Origin: Schistocerca nitens
Taxonomy: Eukaryota; Arthropoda; Insecta; Orthoptera; Acrididae
Reading direction: 5' to 3'
Length of the DNA: 64,000 bases
Assembly (NCBI RefSeq): GCF_023898315.1
Contig: NC_064618.1
Coordinates: 190,083,548-190,147,547 of the forward strand
Positions 33,850 through 46,710 of this stretch are shown here, piece by piece. The position numbers were made by a program, and so were the translations under genes. The stretch's first letter is position 1, and each line of letters starts with the position of its first letter. The notes below the pieces were generated by a model. That model made no database searches and was not told the origin of the DNA. It worked only from the letters and a program-made list of their open reading frames with translations.

Positions 33850-34010
33850 GACATTTCGTTTATGGAGTACAAGGATACGAGAAATTAGAGAGCATACGAA
33901 GATTTAGACAGTCTCTTATTCCTCGCTCCATATGCGAGTACAAGTGGTAGAACGTACCCTCTGCCATACACCATACCGTGACTTGAGGACCTCAAACCGG
34001 ACGAGGAATG
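33850..34010 (+). mobile_element. Possible LINE 3' tail remnant
   Basis: The segment contains gagaaattagagagcatacg and gtaccctctgccatacacc, which resemble the end of a widespread insect LINE tail (a last reading-frame stretch followed by ccctccgccacacacc-type sequence). The match is by recall and is diverged. Confidence 0.35.
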
Positions 34011-34755
34011 CCCGGTGGGGGCCACACTGCCAAGCCAGACCAGCTAGTTCACGTTAGCAAAAAAAATCTATAAATCTCATAAAATAATTCTTTTCACTGC
34101 GTCGTTACTTACCCATCTCGTCTACAGCTCAAAATTAGATATGAATTCATCGTCCCGTGAGGACGCCGACACAATCTCACAACGACGATTAGAAACAAAA
34201 ACTAATGATAAACAATAGACAAATTACCAGTCAAAAGAAACGAAACGATTGCGAATACAGTTTTTACTGAGTCGGCGAGTGGAACTGAGTATGCAGGCTC
34301 ATAGCAGACAATGCGTCTGTGAATAACAACGTGACCAGAGACATTTCATGCAGGTTTCACAAAATGTGACTATCTTCTATTGTTTCAGTGTTTCAGACTT
34401 ACGAGGAGTTTCCGAAATCTTCAAGCAACACTCGTGGCATCTCTTGCGCACTTATTCCTCGTGTATCTGTGAGGCAGCAGCATTTTCTATTTTCTGATTT
34501 TTGCCATGAGAGTGTGGTACTGTTCGTTCCTAGAGAACGATGAACATGATATTGTACTCGATTTTCTGTACACATGCGTCAACCCAATTAAGCAATACAG
34601 TTTACTGCACAGCAACGCAAGAGATCTATAGTACGTATAACTGCAAGAAATGACAGCTGTGACGAGGGCTATTCTGTTAATACGTCGGCAACCAAGATCG
34701 TACTTCGGCCACCTGCATCTACATTGCGTGTTTCATCAAACAGCATGTGACTGTG
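34011..34755. other. Unassigned stretch
   Basis: Nothing recognised. Confidence 0.35.
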
Positions 34756-34759
34756 ATTG

Positions 34760-35780
34760 TGTTACCAACACCGAGCACTCGGCGTCTGCATTTAATAGTG
34801 GAATTCTTCTTAATATTACCTCCCTTGCTCTTAATTTCAACGAATGTTGTTTTGACTTTATATTTGCTGAGCGGTCGCAGGTTCGAATCCTGCCTCGGGC
34901 ATGGATGTGTGTGATGTCCTTAGGTTAGTTCGGTTTAAGTAGTTCTTAGTTCTAGGGGACTTATGACCACAGCAGTTGAGTCCCATAGTGCTCAGAGCCA
35001 TTTTTTATATTTGCTGAGTCCGTCATTCCGACAATAATTTCTTTTTCGATTTATTCACTTCTCTCATGCAGCCATTTTGCCTTTGCTTCCCTGCGCTTCG
35101 TATTTATTTCGCTCCTAAGTGTCTTGTATTTCTGTACCCCTGAATATCCCTGACCGTTTTTGTACCTTCTTCTTTCGTCTATCAGCTGAAGTATTTCTCC
35201 GGTTATCCATAGTTTCTTCGCAGTTTCCTTCTTTGTAGCTACGGTTTATTTTGTAAATTCTGTAATTGCCCATTCCTCTTCAACTGAACTGCCTAGTGAC
35301 CTATTCATTATCGCAGTATTATAGCCTCACAGAACTTAAAGAACATCTCTTCAATTTTTTAGCATTTCTGTATCCCACTTCTTTGCTCGTTGACTCTTCC
35401 TGAATTGTCTCCTCAAAGTCAGCCTTACTAAATTGTGATATGAGTCTACATTTGCTCCTGGATACGCTTTGCAATCCAGTATCTGATTTCGGAGTCTCTG
35501 CATGGCCTTGATGTAATCTAGTGAAATATTTCTGTATCTACCGGCCTTTTCCTAGTAAACCGACTCATTTTCTGATTCTTGGACGGAGAATTTGCTATTA
35601 CTAACTGAATTTACTGTAGAACACAATTAGTCTATTCTTCTCTCGTAGTACTACCAAGTCAATATTTTCTCGTAAGACTATCCCCTAGACCCTCGCCTGC
35701 TACTCATTCCAGTACCCCATGATTATTAGTCTTTTATCTCCATTTACGTACTGAGATACCCGTCTCATATCCTTATATAA
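34760..35780 (-). pseudogene. RTE-like LINE, endonuclease/linker fragment
   Basis: On the minus strand this region corresponds to the endonuclease end and linker of the same LINE family as 6018-8509: cagctgaagtatttctccggttatcc and the N-x-x-x-N linker segment around 35080-35260 match the linker of that copy, and the higher coordinates should hold the AP-endonuclease-like domain. The frame is badly broken. A truncated SINE lies in it at 34872-35004. Confidence 0.55.
34872..35004 (+). mobile_element. SINE, 5' truncated near the B box
   Basis: The exact duplication ttatatttgctgag (34858-34871 and 35005-35018) flanks a copy that starts just before ggttcgaatcc and runs through the body to gctcagagccat. 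Like the copy at 5687-5831 it carries the variant cttatgaccacagcagttga, so these two may come from one subfamily. Confidence 0.93.
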
Positions 35781-37732
35781 GATAAAAATGTAAATGTCAA
35801 AGACTTCTACACTCATGCAGCCGTATGTTCACTCGCAGCTACTCTAGTATCTGAGTGTAGTGAACACTGCCTAATGGGTGTCTGAGGTGTTGCCTAACCT
35901 CAGGCGGTGTGATTGCTAGTTCTCAGGTGCTAGAGCAGCTTATAACACCGAAAACAGTGGTTTTGGACTATGAGATATATGGAAATCAACGCCGCAAGGG
36001 AAGGGTGATTTCACTGTCGCATTTTATGCCGCCTCCTGAAGGATTTTCGTATTGATTCTGAGCAGCAATGTGTCTAAAATGTTTTCCTCCTCTACTCAGA
36101 AGAGAACCGCGTGATTTCAAGGTTGTATTACGCTTCTGACCTCCACCACAGAGGCTTCTGAAGAATGTGGGTAAGACGGAGTTTGACGACCTGCCCATTA
36201 TGTGACACGTCCACTAAGACGCTGGGCAGAATTGGGTTGACCTTATAACTCACACGAACTTCCCAGCCCTGTTTGTGCTTGTGTCGACACCCTGATAGTT
36301 GAAGCGCCGCTGAGCCCTGTGTGACGTCGGCGGACAACACGCTTTAGCACTATAACAAAGAAAGACGGTAGGTACTTATGAACCAAATATCAAATTTATG
36401 CGTCGTAATGGACGACAGTTGCTGGGTTCCAGAAAAATTATGTTTTTAACCCATTGTTTTAGCCAAGCAAATAAATGAAGCTTTAAGAACACATTTTATT
36501 CAGTTTTAGTTAACACTGAAATGTAGAAATCGTGATAGTAATGCATTACATCCATTAACATGATCGGACACGTAGGTTTATAAGCCAATAAAATGTTATA
36601 GATGGGAGTTTGAAATTTTTTTAATTTGTTTCCTATTTCTCCACTTCGAGTGTATTCATATCGCATTTTTGTTGATTTTTTATCTGGATTTCCTCACTTC
36701 TTCTTTTTTTCTTACTTCAGATTTTCAATATTCAGTTTCACCCTAACAGTCTTGGAGTATGAATAAATAACTTTGGTGAATTCTTCTATCTTTATTTCAC
36801 AGCTCATTGGATATCCTGCACTTCATCATATGATCTAATCAGAAATGGGGCGTGCATATTCAGTTTAATAATAGGGCAAATGTACTTTGCATATACTGTT
36901 GACATATGGAAATCATTTATGCATCAAAGTAATCTCCCTGTAACATGGTAAGTGGGTATATTTTGAGATACGCTAAATGTAGTGTACTTGTAAAGAGTAG
37001 TTCCTTGTGGACAAAACGTTTTAAAAAATCGATTAACCAAAGTGATCAAAACTTCAACTTCTAAATGTCACCTCCTTTTGGGAAATTTTCGGCAGACGAC
37101 CACGCCAGAGTGTTGTATGTTCTCAACACACAGAAGCACAAAGAACTACATTATGTTTTGGACAGCGTCCGGACATTTCCTTTCGGCAGGTTTTTCCCTT
37201 GAACGTGTTACTGTCTTCTGAACACATTTTCCAGACACGTGTAGTGTGTCATTTTTCTTCAGTAAGTGGTATCTTTCAAGCAAAAATGGTGCCTATAGAG
37301 TCTGCTCAGTCCAAAATGGAGAAGACTTAATTTCTTGACGTACGTTGCCTCTTTCTACAAAAGAAACTGAGGGACATTTTTTCATTTCACTCATATTATG
37401 CATCTCCTAATATAGCATGAATGCCTTCGTGATGTCCATAACGAACAGACCAAAGCCCTTTCTCAACCAGAATCGTCGATGGGTCGGTGGCTTGAAAACA
37501 CCGGCGTCATGGGAACTGGCGATGCAAAACTATGTGGAGCGCTAGCAGGGGGTGATCAAAGATAGACATAGCAGAAGAAAGCAAAGCGGGCTGAATAAAG
37601 AATCGTAACGTGCAGAATACTTTTACGGGGTGCACATCGTTCAGAATTGGGACGCTACGTGGTAGCACCATGCAGAGAGCCTTCCTCGAGCTGTCTACAT
37701 GGTTACAAACACAGGGCAGGAAGCGCAATGGA
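35781..37732. other. Unassigned stretch
   Basis: No gene or repeat family recognised. Open frames at 35986-36340 lack motifs. Confidence 0.35.
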
Positions 37733-37743
37733 GTGTGTGCGTG

Positions 37744-37785
<42 letters not shown>
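37733..37785. repeat. (TG)n microsatellite
   Basis: An alternating TG tract with a few interruptions near the left end. Confidence 0.97.
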
Positions 37786-37786
<1 letters not shown>

Positions 37787-39269
37787 ATGGGCGCTCGACG
37801 CTGAACTGCGAGGTTATCAGCGCGCGCAATGGCAGCTACGAATTTTTACGCACCAACGAGCAAGATTCGTGCTTATCGGTGTGGCTAACTTCCTCTGCCC
37901 GACTCCTACTCCGCTTCTGTCCACAGTCTCTCACGAACACCATACATTGCGCTGCGTGTTACAGACTCTCATTCCTCTACTGAGTGCGTCAGCTCTCAAA
38001 ACAAGTATTTCCTCAAAATGACGCCCATCACGAGATTCGTTGTTTCAGAGTCTACCTATGACATGGGCATTACGTGATCGCTGCTAGTAAAACGGTAAAT
38101 TGTAACACAGAGTGACGCTCCTGGATCGTATTTAAACGCGTGATCTTAGCATTAACACACGATACTGTTGTGGTTAGCATATTATCTTTTGCCGCCCTAA
38201 ACGGTCATTCCATCAAAAAACTAGGTGGGCCTTAGACGGAATTAACAGATCTGTTAGTTCTGCCTCATCTGCCTGGTCCTTACACCGAAGCTCTTCTCAC
38301 CAAAGATATCTTTCTGGTCATGGCGTCCTCCTTCATACGAAGAAATCTGCTGATCGGTCAACGTCATCTTGATGAATATTTATTATTGTAGAGTGCGTGA
38401 TGTTACATCAACATTAACATTATTCAGTGATATATCTGCACCTAAAGGATAATATTATCTAATTTACTTCTTTCTCTCTTGTCGATATCACACACAAAAT
38501 CTTTATGCAAAGTACTGAATACATAGATTTACATCTCATCTGATAAACATCACTGTTCATTTTCATGAAGCCCTCCCGCTTTTTGACCATATATCTCGAC
38601 ACCTTTATATGTTATACTACAGTCTATTATAGTATGTACCAGTTCAATGCTATCTAATTTAGTGCTACTCATTTGATTAAGCAATGGTTAAGTGCGGCCG
38701 TCATTTATGTTAATCCGTAAAATTCGGCTTCAGTAGCAAAACTTACTAGCTGAGCCTTAAATTCAGTCCATTAGTGCTGCAAAACCATATTTTCCAACAG
38801 GTATTTTCCAAGACATTGAACAGTAATTTTCGTTGACGCACAGCATAATCACTGGTAACATTAACTCTGCTAGAGGAAATATGAAAAGCAAGAACTATAT
38901 GCACAGGTCAGTTTTACAAATAATATCCCATTAATATATGGGAAAATTATATTTCGAATGGTTACTGTATCCGTAGATGTGTAAAATATGTTAACGCTGA
39001 CGCTTTCTGGGAAACTGATGAATACATTTAGCAGTAGCATTATGTTAACCAAAGTAAGTGCTTACAAGTATGGTTGGCCAAGAATTCAACATAGATGACA
39101 CTGAATTAATACTCTTTTCGATAGTATTAATTTATTAAATAATCCTCTTCGACTTCTACAATTCGCTGAGATATGTTGCCAAATAAATCTTGAGTTTTTG
39201 TATGTATTATAATCAGCTTCGACTGTTAATTATAAAATCATATTCTGTTATACATGATGGAATATTCTT
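37786..39269. other. Unassigned stretch
   Basis: Nothing recognised. Confidence 0.35.
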
Positions 39270-39303
39270 TGTGTGTGTGTGTGTGTTTATGTATGTGTGT
39301 GTA
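39270..39303. repeat. (TG)n microsatellite, interrupted
   Basis: A GT tract of about 17 bases, then a short gap, then a further gtatgtgtgtgt tract. Confidence 0.9.
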
Positions 39304-39779
39304 ACCGTAAGTTAAGCCAGTTTCTTGTTCGGACGTCCTCCATCAGCGTATTAAACAAATAATTACTATTTTGTATCATTTCAAACAAGTCACCAGAATC
39401 AACCTAACAATATTTATCGTTTACATGACACTAGCAGACAGTTCCAGATTGGTTCGCATATGTTGTGCCTGTCGGCTCCAACATATGATTCCATAGGTAA
39501 CGACTGGATAGCCGAAGATACAATTTGTACCCACTATGCAATGCGTTTACGCACTGACTCTGATACTGAGACATTTGTTTATATTTTTGAACGATAGGAA
39601 TATTTGTATCAATGTGAAATGGTGTAGGTGACGACATAATGGACAGGTTACATCAGCACAGGGAATTATGGATAGGGTATCCAGCATATTCTATACTGCC
39701 CATATGTTGTTGATCTCGAGGATTCGTTAACTAATGTACCCGTGTAATTGTAGAACGGGACTTAATTTAATAACAGTTT

Positions 39780-40150
39780 GTAGATAGCTACTAGCGATGA
39801 CAGATAGAACTACGGTCATGATGCAGCTCATCACAAATTCCTCTTCAGTGTCAATCTTTTCATGTCGAAGAAACACTTGCAACCTACGTCCTCGATTAAT
39901 TGCTGTATGTATACCAATCCGTCTTCCTCTAGAGTTTTTGCTCTCTGCAGCTCCTTTGTTATCATGCAAGTTATTCCCTGATGTCTTAATTGATGTCCTG
40001 TCCCTTCTTCTTGCCAGTATATTCTATATATTCATGTCCTCTCCGATTCCGCGAAGAACTTCCACATTCCCTACCTTGTCAAACCACCTACATTTTACCC
40101 TTCTTCTGTAGCTATACCGCATAGAAAACCGAATATATTAATAGCCATGA
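39780..40150 (-). pseudogene. LINE C-terminal fragment
   Basis: On the minus strand, CYRRRVKCRWFDKVGNVEVL then GEDMNI and LARRRDRTSIK near 39990-40110 match the C-terminal block (C-Y-R-R-x-L-K-I-x-W-x-D) of the RTE-like LINE. RGRRIGIHTAINRGRRLQVF follows at 39900-39930. The ends are undefined and stops are frequent. Confidence 0.65.
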
Positions 40151-40727
40151 CATTAAGAAGTGTCCTTTGCGCAGTCAAATGTGACATTTACAGTCAGTAG
40201 GTGCTACAGACGTTTACATGGCAATATTGTCTGATATCGCACTCTGCTCTCTATCTCTTGTGAAAATCTTACCCAGAGATATTTTGTTAACTGGGTATAT
40301 AAGCTAGGAACTCACAGATACTTAAATTCTTTAATAATATTTCTGGATAATTTCCTGTAGAAACCCACTTCCGTTATCCTTGTTGGTAGTTCATTAATTT
40401 TAAATGATCGTTTAGCATACGCTGCAATTCTTCAGAATAGCACACCACGCCCTTACAATGGTCGACTGCGTAGTAAACACACAATACGGGCTCAGCGTTA
40501 TAGAATGAAAGGCTTTCCAGACACCGCAACAGTCGCAAATTTTTCTGAAATATTTACGCCTAAATTGTTTGAAGAAGCAATACGTTTCGAGGTACACACC
40601 CCATCTTCAGGCAACATTGGCAATACAAAACCATTTTTTCTTTATCACGTCCAAGTTGTGTGTCAGTTCTCCGAAAGGACCGTCCCCCCATTCTGGAGGC
40701 CCTAGTCTGACCCCGTTCAAATTGCTA

Positions 40728-40965
40728 AGTTGACTGTAGGAAGGACGAGTGGTCTCCTTGGTATCGATGTTTGCTTTCATCACACGTTTACACGACACTG
40801 AGCCTTCTGGCTGTGAACATTCCCTGTTATAGGGGAGACACAGGTGGCGCTCTGGTAACTATGCTACTACGCTCTTTGTTGGCGGACGATTTCGAAACCA
40901 TTATCAGTACATCTATTATTCCCCATCTGGCATATGCTATCATCGGATCAAAATCGACGTCGAGT
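40728..40965. repeat. Unclassified dispersed repeat, copy 1
   Basis: Aligns by eye over about 240 bases with 59219-59460, in the same orientation. Shared blocks are ctgtaggaagg-like, tcacacgt, acactgagccttc, tggcggacgat, accattat and catcggatcaaaatcga. It has no coding similarity, and the flanks do not show an obvious target duplication. Confidence 0.75.
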
Positions 40966-41059
40966 TTCCAGGTATTACAAATTATCTCTGGCAGTGTAGT
41001 AATTGTAGTTCTGGCACATTAGTGGATTATGACTGAGATCGATTTAAACAGGTTTTCTA

Positions 41060-41850
41060 AGAACCAAAGGAAATTCGGACTTCTGTTTATAAACATAATA
41101 ACAGTTCCGTTTTCCATAATCTGACACCCGTAGTAACCGAAACGTCTTTCAACACATTTAACCTTTCTATTACTCCAGCCTTTATACTCCTATACTGTGT
41201 TGAGTTTCTAATCGTGTGGCGTCGTAGTAAGTACGTTTTGCAGACGACACTTGTGTCATAATAAACCTCTTTAGAGAGATAGTAACAGAAGAGTAAAAAA
41301 AATGATATTTTCTGAAGAATTATTAAATGGTTCTCCGAAAATGCAGTCTCCTAAATTTTGAAAAAAAAAATCACTTCAATTAGTTTTGTGCAACAAATAG
41401 TCATACCAACAATTGATGTAGTATATGAGCAGGTGTTGAGCAGGAGTCAATAGGTAGAGTGGAACGTTCCTAATTTTGGGTGTACATATTGATGAAAACT
41501 TGAACCGGAAGAGGCATAATACTGAGCTTCTCAAACAATGAAGTTGAGCTCCTTTTGCCCTCCGTACAACAGATAATCTTTGAAGCAATCGTATCAACCG
41601 CCTGAGATATTTCGTATATTTTCACTCAGTAATGTCATACGGTATAATTTCCCGTGGTAACTCATCACTTACAAAGAAAGTACTGAATACATGAAAGTGA
41701 GAGACAAGAATAATTTGAGGTGTGCACCCATGGACATCACGTAGGTACCTCTTACAGAAGCTAGGTATTTTAACTGCGCCGTCACAATACATATTATTGC
41801 TAATGAAATTCGTCATAAATAGTCAATCACAATTTTAGTAGAAGACTGAC
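41060..41850 (+). pseudogene. Jockey/CR1-like LINE reverse transcriptase fragment
   Basis: The catalytic block RFADDTCVIIN is intact at 41234-41266 (F-A-D-D at 41237-41248). Downstream, WFSENAVS near 41330 and a region near 41460-41530 correspond to the W-F-x-x-N-x-L-x-L and K-F-L-G-I-x-I-D-E segments that follow in these LINEs. The later C-terminal part up to about 41830 is readable only in pieces. Stops and frameshifts are frequent. Upstream fingers motifs were not found. Confidence 0.7.
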
Positions 41851-43205
41851 AACACTAGAGGGTGAAAGGACGGAGACAAAGACCTTTATAACCCAGTGTT
41901 AATGCTGATCGTTTGTCCAGTTACATAAAATGTCCGATAGACGGAGAAACAAGTTTCAAATCTACTTTGAAATCATGTATTTCTGCTCAAAACTGGATTC
42001 CAGAAAATAACTGCTTTTTAAGTGTAGCTGCATTAGAAAGACTTAAATGATGATGTGACGATAAACGTTAACACTAATCATGTATATGTACACCGTAAAC
42101 TGACCCGTTCAACACCATTTCGATAAAATAGTCGTTCAAATGATCTATGGATCCTACAGCTAAGTAACTAACTAAGTAATTGTAGCTCATTTCTGTATGA
42201 TTTCCGAAGGGCAGACTACTGCCACTGGTAGTCTAGTATAGAGCCCATTTTCCTAATATGAACTGACCGTCCATAGTTAAATGATAGGCTGGCCGTTCCG
42301 ATTTAGATTTAACTTGCTTTTACAAAGGTAAGTGAGATACGTGTTGCAGTGATCTGAAAAGGAACTGCTCGATTTCCCTCCACACATTTTCCCATTTCGA
42401 GTTCGCGCCTAGACTTTGACAGAATTGTGAATACTGATCTTCATTTTTATCTAACTGATCTTTAGGAGTCACAGGACCTTATTTTGAGATAAAGTGTAAA
42501 CTAGTAGAAATCTCTACCCAGAATCTACTCGTCCATAATGGTTTGCAGTTTATTTTAATTTTTTGTTAATCACTAGTACATTTTAGGTATCGGAAAGTTG
42601 GTGGATTGCAGTTATAGATCACGAAACGGTACTACAAGATAACATGCAAACTTCGTCACAGTGCCTTAAGGAGCAAATGCTGGATATCGGGACATCCTAA
42701 AATCGTTAGCTTGTCGAGGCTATTAGAAAGGATTTGACTACGTTATATAACATCCGTTGTCGACATTCGGCTCATTTCATCAGTGACAACAGTACTCAAA
42801 TTAAAATTTCAGACTACAGACATTAATGACAGTCGTTCACACTGAACAATTACAGTTAAAGCACAAATCTTTTATAGTGCGAGTCTTCCAATGAAGCACA
42901 CTCTTCTGTGTACTTTTTTATGACTTATTTTACGTACTCGCTCAACAGTAAAGTATACCGTCTACATAAGGCTAGATAATATTATGATTGTGACTGGTCG
43001 CTGAGATTTATGGCCACTGACGTAAACAATAACGGGTCTTTCTGCGCATTTACAAGTAGTTCGCTGGGTTTATCTTGAAGTATTCAGCACTGTAGAACGA
43101 CGTTAAACGACGAATTTCGCTGTTGTTGTCTGAATGAAATCACTGACGGCCTAATTCGGTAAGTCGTATTGTTTTACGAACTTATGATTTGACCAAAATC
43201 AACGA
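41851..43205. other. Unassigned stretch
   Basis: Nothing recognised. Confidence 0.35.
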
Positions 43206-43640
43206 TTACGTGGCTTCACGGTAGAGACCGGAGCCATAACGGCCGTTTGAATACAGACGTGGCAACGTTCGTTTCCGTGGGCGCCAGCGAACACAATGGA
43301 GCCTGTTCGCCCCCACTCTCCCATTGCCGAAGCGTAACTGGACTGTTAATTTAATAAGGCCTTTGGAAATCCTATTACACCGGCGTTTTATGTAGCGCCT
43401 TGATGGTACACGGAAAGGCGCGCAGGGACTGGGTGGGGTTTGGTGTGCGGACGTGGGGGCGGGAGGGTCAGGAGCAGGAGCACTCAGTCGCCGCGTAGTC
43501 CTACAGAAACACCCCCGGCGCGGCCGGCGATGGAATACAAGCAGGGACTGGTCAAGTGATGTTGCAAACCTGCCCGCGCTCCGCCGCCCCAAGTGCCCTT
43601 TTGGGATGCAAAGCGCACTTCCACTGTGGTTACTTTGAAG
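43206..43640. other. GC-rich island
   Basis: Base composition changes sharply from about 60-65% A+T to clearly GC- and CpG-rich, with long open frames on both strands that are proline/arginine-rich, as expected for GC-rich non-coding DNA. No protein motif or repeat border was found. A promoter, a conserved non-coding element or a short TE remnant are all possible. Confidence 0.4.
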
Positions 43641-43830
43641 CGTCTAGGACTCCTCCAGGGAAGTTAACACTACTATCGGATTTTTTATTATGGAGACTCG
43701 AGTTTAATCTTTAATTACATGCGAGCCAATAGGCGTATCGCAAAATGAGTTGTACCAATATTTTTTTTTATTTTATTCTGCTTTAGACTGTATTCAGTAA
43801 TTTGGTTTTAAAGTACAATAGATGTTTTTA

Positions 43831-44090
43831 AATGATGATTGACTGAAACCCCCAGCTGCCGACAGGTGTTGTTGATATACCTCGATGTGGACAGCTGAAA
43901 ATATGTGCCCCGACTGGGACTCGAACCCGGTCTGGGCACACATTTTCAGCTGTCCACATCGAGGTATATCAACAACACCTGTCGGCTGTTGAGGGTGTCA
44001 GTCAATCATTTATTCCAGGGAAAAGCTGCACGGTCATCAACAGTATCTCTTCTTTCAAGAACAGTTACTGTCTTCGTATATATAGTTAAA
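43831..44090. mobile_element. Two head-to-head copies of a SINE forming a palindrome
   Basis: The left arm (43831-43912, minus strand) and right arm (43932-44012, plus strand) are near-identical in reverse complement. Each contains cattttcagctgtccacatc, gaggtatatcaacaacacc and cagtcaatcat. The centre at 43910-43935 joins two tRNA-like heads (cgagtcccagtcggggca and cgaacccggtctgggcac). The right copy continues to about 44090 with the 3' part (tgcacggtcatcaacag, cagttactgtcttcgtata). The same family is present in full at 44292-44516. Confidence 0.85.
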
Positions 44091-44291
44091 GGCTACCCAG
44101 CTATTGACCTTCGTCTGTGAGAATGCGCACAGGTTGCCCAAACTCTTACAGGAATCGCCAAAGTGTGCGCGAGTAATGAGTGTATGGACAAATGTCTAGA
44201 AGGTACATTACATATGTAGAATTGTGGACAGTTGGGAATGTATCACGGGAAGCGTGCAAGTGATAAGTCCCTGCAGTCGCGCTATTCATCA

Positions 44292-44516
44292 GTGTCCTTG
44301 GTGGCTCAGATGGATAGAGCGTCTGCCATATAAGCAGGAGATCCCGGGTTCGAGTCCCGGTCGGGGCACACATTTTCAGCTATCCACATCGAGGTATAAC
44401 AACAACACTGGTCGGCAGCTGAGGGTTTCAGTCAATCATCATTTATTCCAGGGAAAAGTTGCACGGTCATCAACAGTTCTCTTCCTTGAAGAACAGTTAC
44501 TGTCTTCGTATATAAA
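44292..44516 (+). mobile_element. tRNA-derived SINE, third family
   Basis: Head gtggctcagatggatagagc (A box), ctgccatataagcaggag (anticodon-like loop region) and gggttcgagtcccgg (B box), then gcacacattttcagc and the body seen at 43932-44090, ending near tctgtcttcgtatataaa. It is only a diverged copy, and no target duplication was found by eye. A functional tRNA is unlikely because the body follows directly and the acceptor stem does not pair. Confidence 0.8.
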
Positions 44517-45100
44517 TATTTTTGTTATTTTAGTTTGTTGTAAAGATTGTCCAGATTTTGACGTCTTCTCTAGGAACAGTTCTCTTGGAAACTATGTAGC
44601 TTAAAATATATTTGTCCACTGTTAATGAAATTTGAAAGTTATAGGGACATAATTGGCAGTGGAAATCTCAACTTACAGAATTTTTCAGTAACCCAAATGA
44701 AAGTACTTATGATCTTCTAAAGAAACTTTTTCTCAGTCCAAAATAAACATATAACAGAAAGCACGGTTGTGTTTTCAAGAAAATGTGGTTATAACGAACA
44801 GCATCCACTGCGGGCGTACAGTATGATAACCGATATTTATAAAGAGTAATAATTAAGACTGATTGTTTATGTACTGGAACATACCACTAGCAGTGGGCGC
44901 AGGAGCAGAATCAGCTGCTGCGTTTCCAAGATTAGGAATAAGAGACACGGCTCGGAAGGGACGAAGTTTTATTTTTACTTTCAGTCCTTGACTCTGTTTT
45001 GTGGTATGGAAACCCTATTTTCCTTCAACTTTTCCTCTTGAGAGCCTTGGACCTCCAATGGCTGGTTTAAAATTTGTTCGCTTCCAATATTTACAAGAGA
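44517..45100. other. Unassigned stretch
   Basis: Nothing recognised. Confidence 0.35.
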
Positions 45101-45109
45101 TATATACGC

Positions 45110-45345
45110 ACCGAGCGAGCTGGCGCAGTGGTTACTACACTGGACTCGCATTCGGGAGGACGACGGTTGAATCCCGCGTCCGGCCGTCCAGATTTAGGTT
45201 TTTCGTGATTTCCCGAAATCACTCCAGGTAAATGCCGGGATGGTTCCTTTGAAAAGGTACAGCCGACTTCCTTCCCTGTCCTTCCCTAATCCGATGAGAC
45301 CGATGCCCTCGGAGTTTGGTCTCTTCTCATAAACCATCAACCAGT
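45110..45345 (+). mobile_element. SINE, second family, full length
   Basis: Head ccgagcgagctggcgcagtg and ggttgaatcccg (B box), then cgtgatttcccgaaatcac and gccgggatggttcctttg in the body, and tctcttctcataaacc in the 3' end. The flanks tatatacgc (45101-45109) and ttatttacgc (45346-45354) are a probable target duplication. It is the best intact reference for the amplified copy at 27679-28720. Confidence 0.88.
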
Positions 45346-45355
45346 TATTTACGCT

Positions 45356-46709
45356 ATTTACACATTTTAAAAATAATAATATCTTATCAGTATTCTTTTT
45401 AGACTCCCGTCTTATAGTCTGAAATATCGTGAAAATGTACCATATTTTCTATCAGTTTCAGGTAGAGGTTTTTAACTATGAAGAAACATTATTCATGTAA
45501 AAATTGTGAACAGTTATTCGTACTGTGCGTAAATAAATACCATCTGACTGGATTTTCTGACACCCTGTACAAACACAGTTTTTTCCTTGACCTGGGCGAC
45601 GTATTTTCATCATTCTCCTTTGAAGCAACTCCTATTATCTTCACTGACGTCAAGGATACTCCAAGACAGTGTCCCACTTTCCGATAGACAGGAAAGATAC
45701 TATCCCCTACATATACCCTCACTTCGAAAGAAAAAAAGCAACACTTAAAACAATTGCTATTTCACCTGCTGACGACGATGGTCTCATATGATATGATGTA
45801 GCTACTACGATGGAGACAATCAGATAGTAACAATAGCATACAAGTATTCAGTTTCGCCGTCTTCCGGTGGTAGATAATGGTACGCAGCAACGCTGCACTC
45901 AATTTCAGAGTTGTGTGCGTGGCTAATCGCAAGGTCATACACGCACGGAACCACTCTTCAACATTACTTTTTATAAAATCCGTATCACTCTGTTGCAGTT
46001 TCTTACAACCACGAAATAAACTTTCCGAATAAATCCACGCTTTTGTTACATGCTTATTTTGGGCTGGGGAAAAGGCTCTTTAGAGAAATCATAAGAACAT
46101 TTTTTAGGTTAACTGAAAAATTCTGTAAGTCAAGATTTTCATTAGCATTACATGTGCCTTCAACCTACTAAAATTTCGTTAATGTCGAACGAATACATAT
46201 TTAGATACATATTTTTAAATTGAATAGTTCCTAGCGAACACGTCCAAAGCCGGTCAATCCTTTGTGCAACACAAATTAAAAAAAAAAAAATGTATTGAAC
46301 TTCATTTACGAATTACTCCATACGGTCAACGCAGAATAAAGCAAGAAAAATATTGGTATAAGTCATTTTGTGAGAGGCCTACTGGCTTGCTTGTAATTCA
46401 ATCCTAAGCTCGAGTTTTGATGACAAAAATCCGATAGTATAGTCAGTAACGCCTTTTCATGGTATCCTGCCTCATTTACGGGTGTTAACATTATTATTAA
46501 ATTCTCTGAAAACCACCGAGAAGGGCTAGCTAGCGCGTTCTATCAGTAATTCAAGATTTCCGTTAATGTAGGTCGTACAACACGTTTTTGGCGAAGTTGT
46601 AGTGTATCTGCGTCTTAATTATAATGTCATTCAGCCTTGGCCAAAAACAAAAAAGAAAAGTATCTCCACGTTAGCATCCTCGTACCATTTATGAGGTTTC
46701 CTCTGTTGC
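45356..46709. other. Unassigned AT-rich stretch
   Basis: No gene or repeat recognised. An A run lies at about 46277-46291. Confidence 0.35.
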
Positions 46710-46710
46710 A

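Noticed and set aside
43206-43592. A 128-codon minus-strand frame in the GC-rich island
   Set aside because: Arginine/proline-rich composition on both strands is what GC-rich non-coding DNA gives; no motif was found.
44292-44360. A tRNA-like segment with clear A and B boxes
   Set aside because: The acceptor stem does not pair and a SINE body follows directly, so it is a SINE head and not a tRNA gene. The same holds for the heads near 29956 and 60190.
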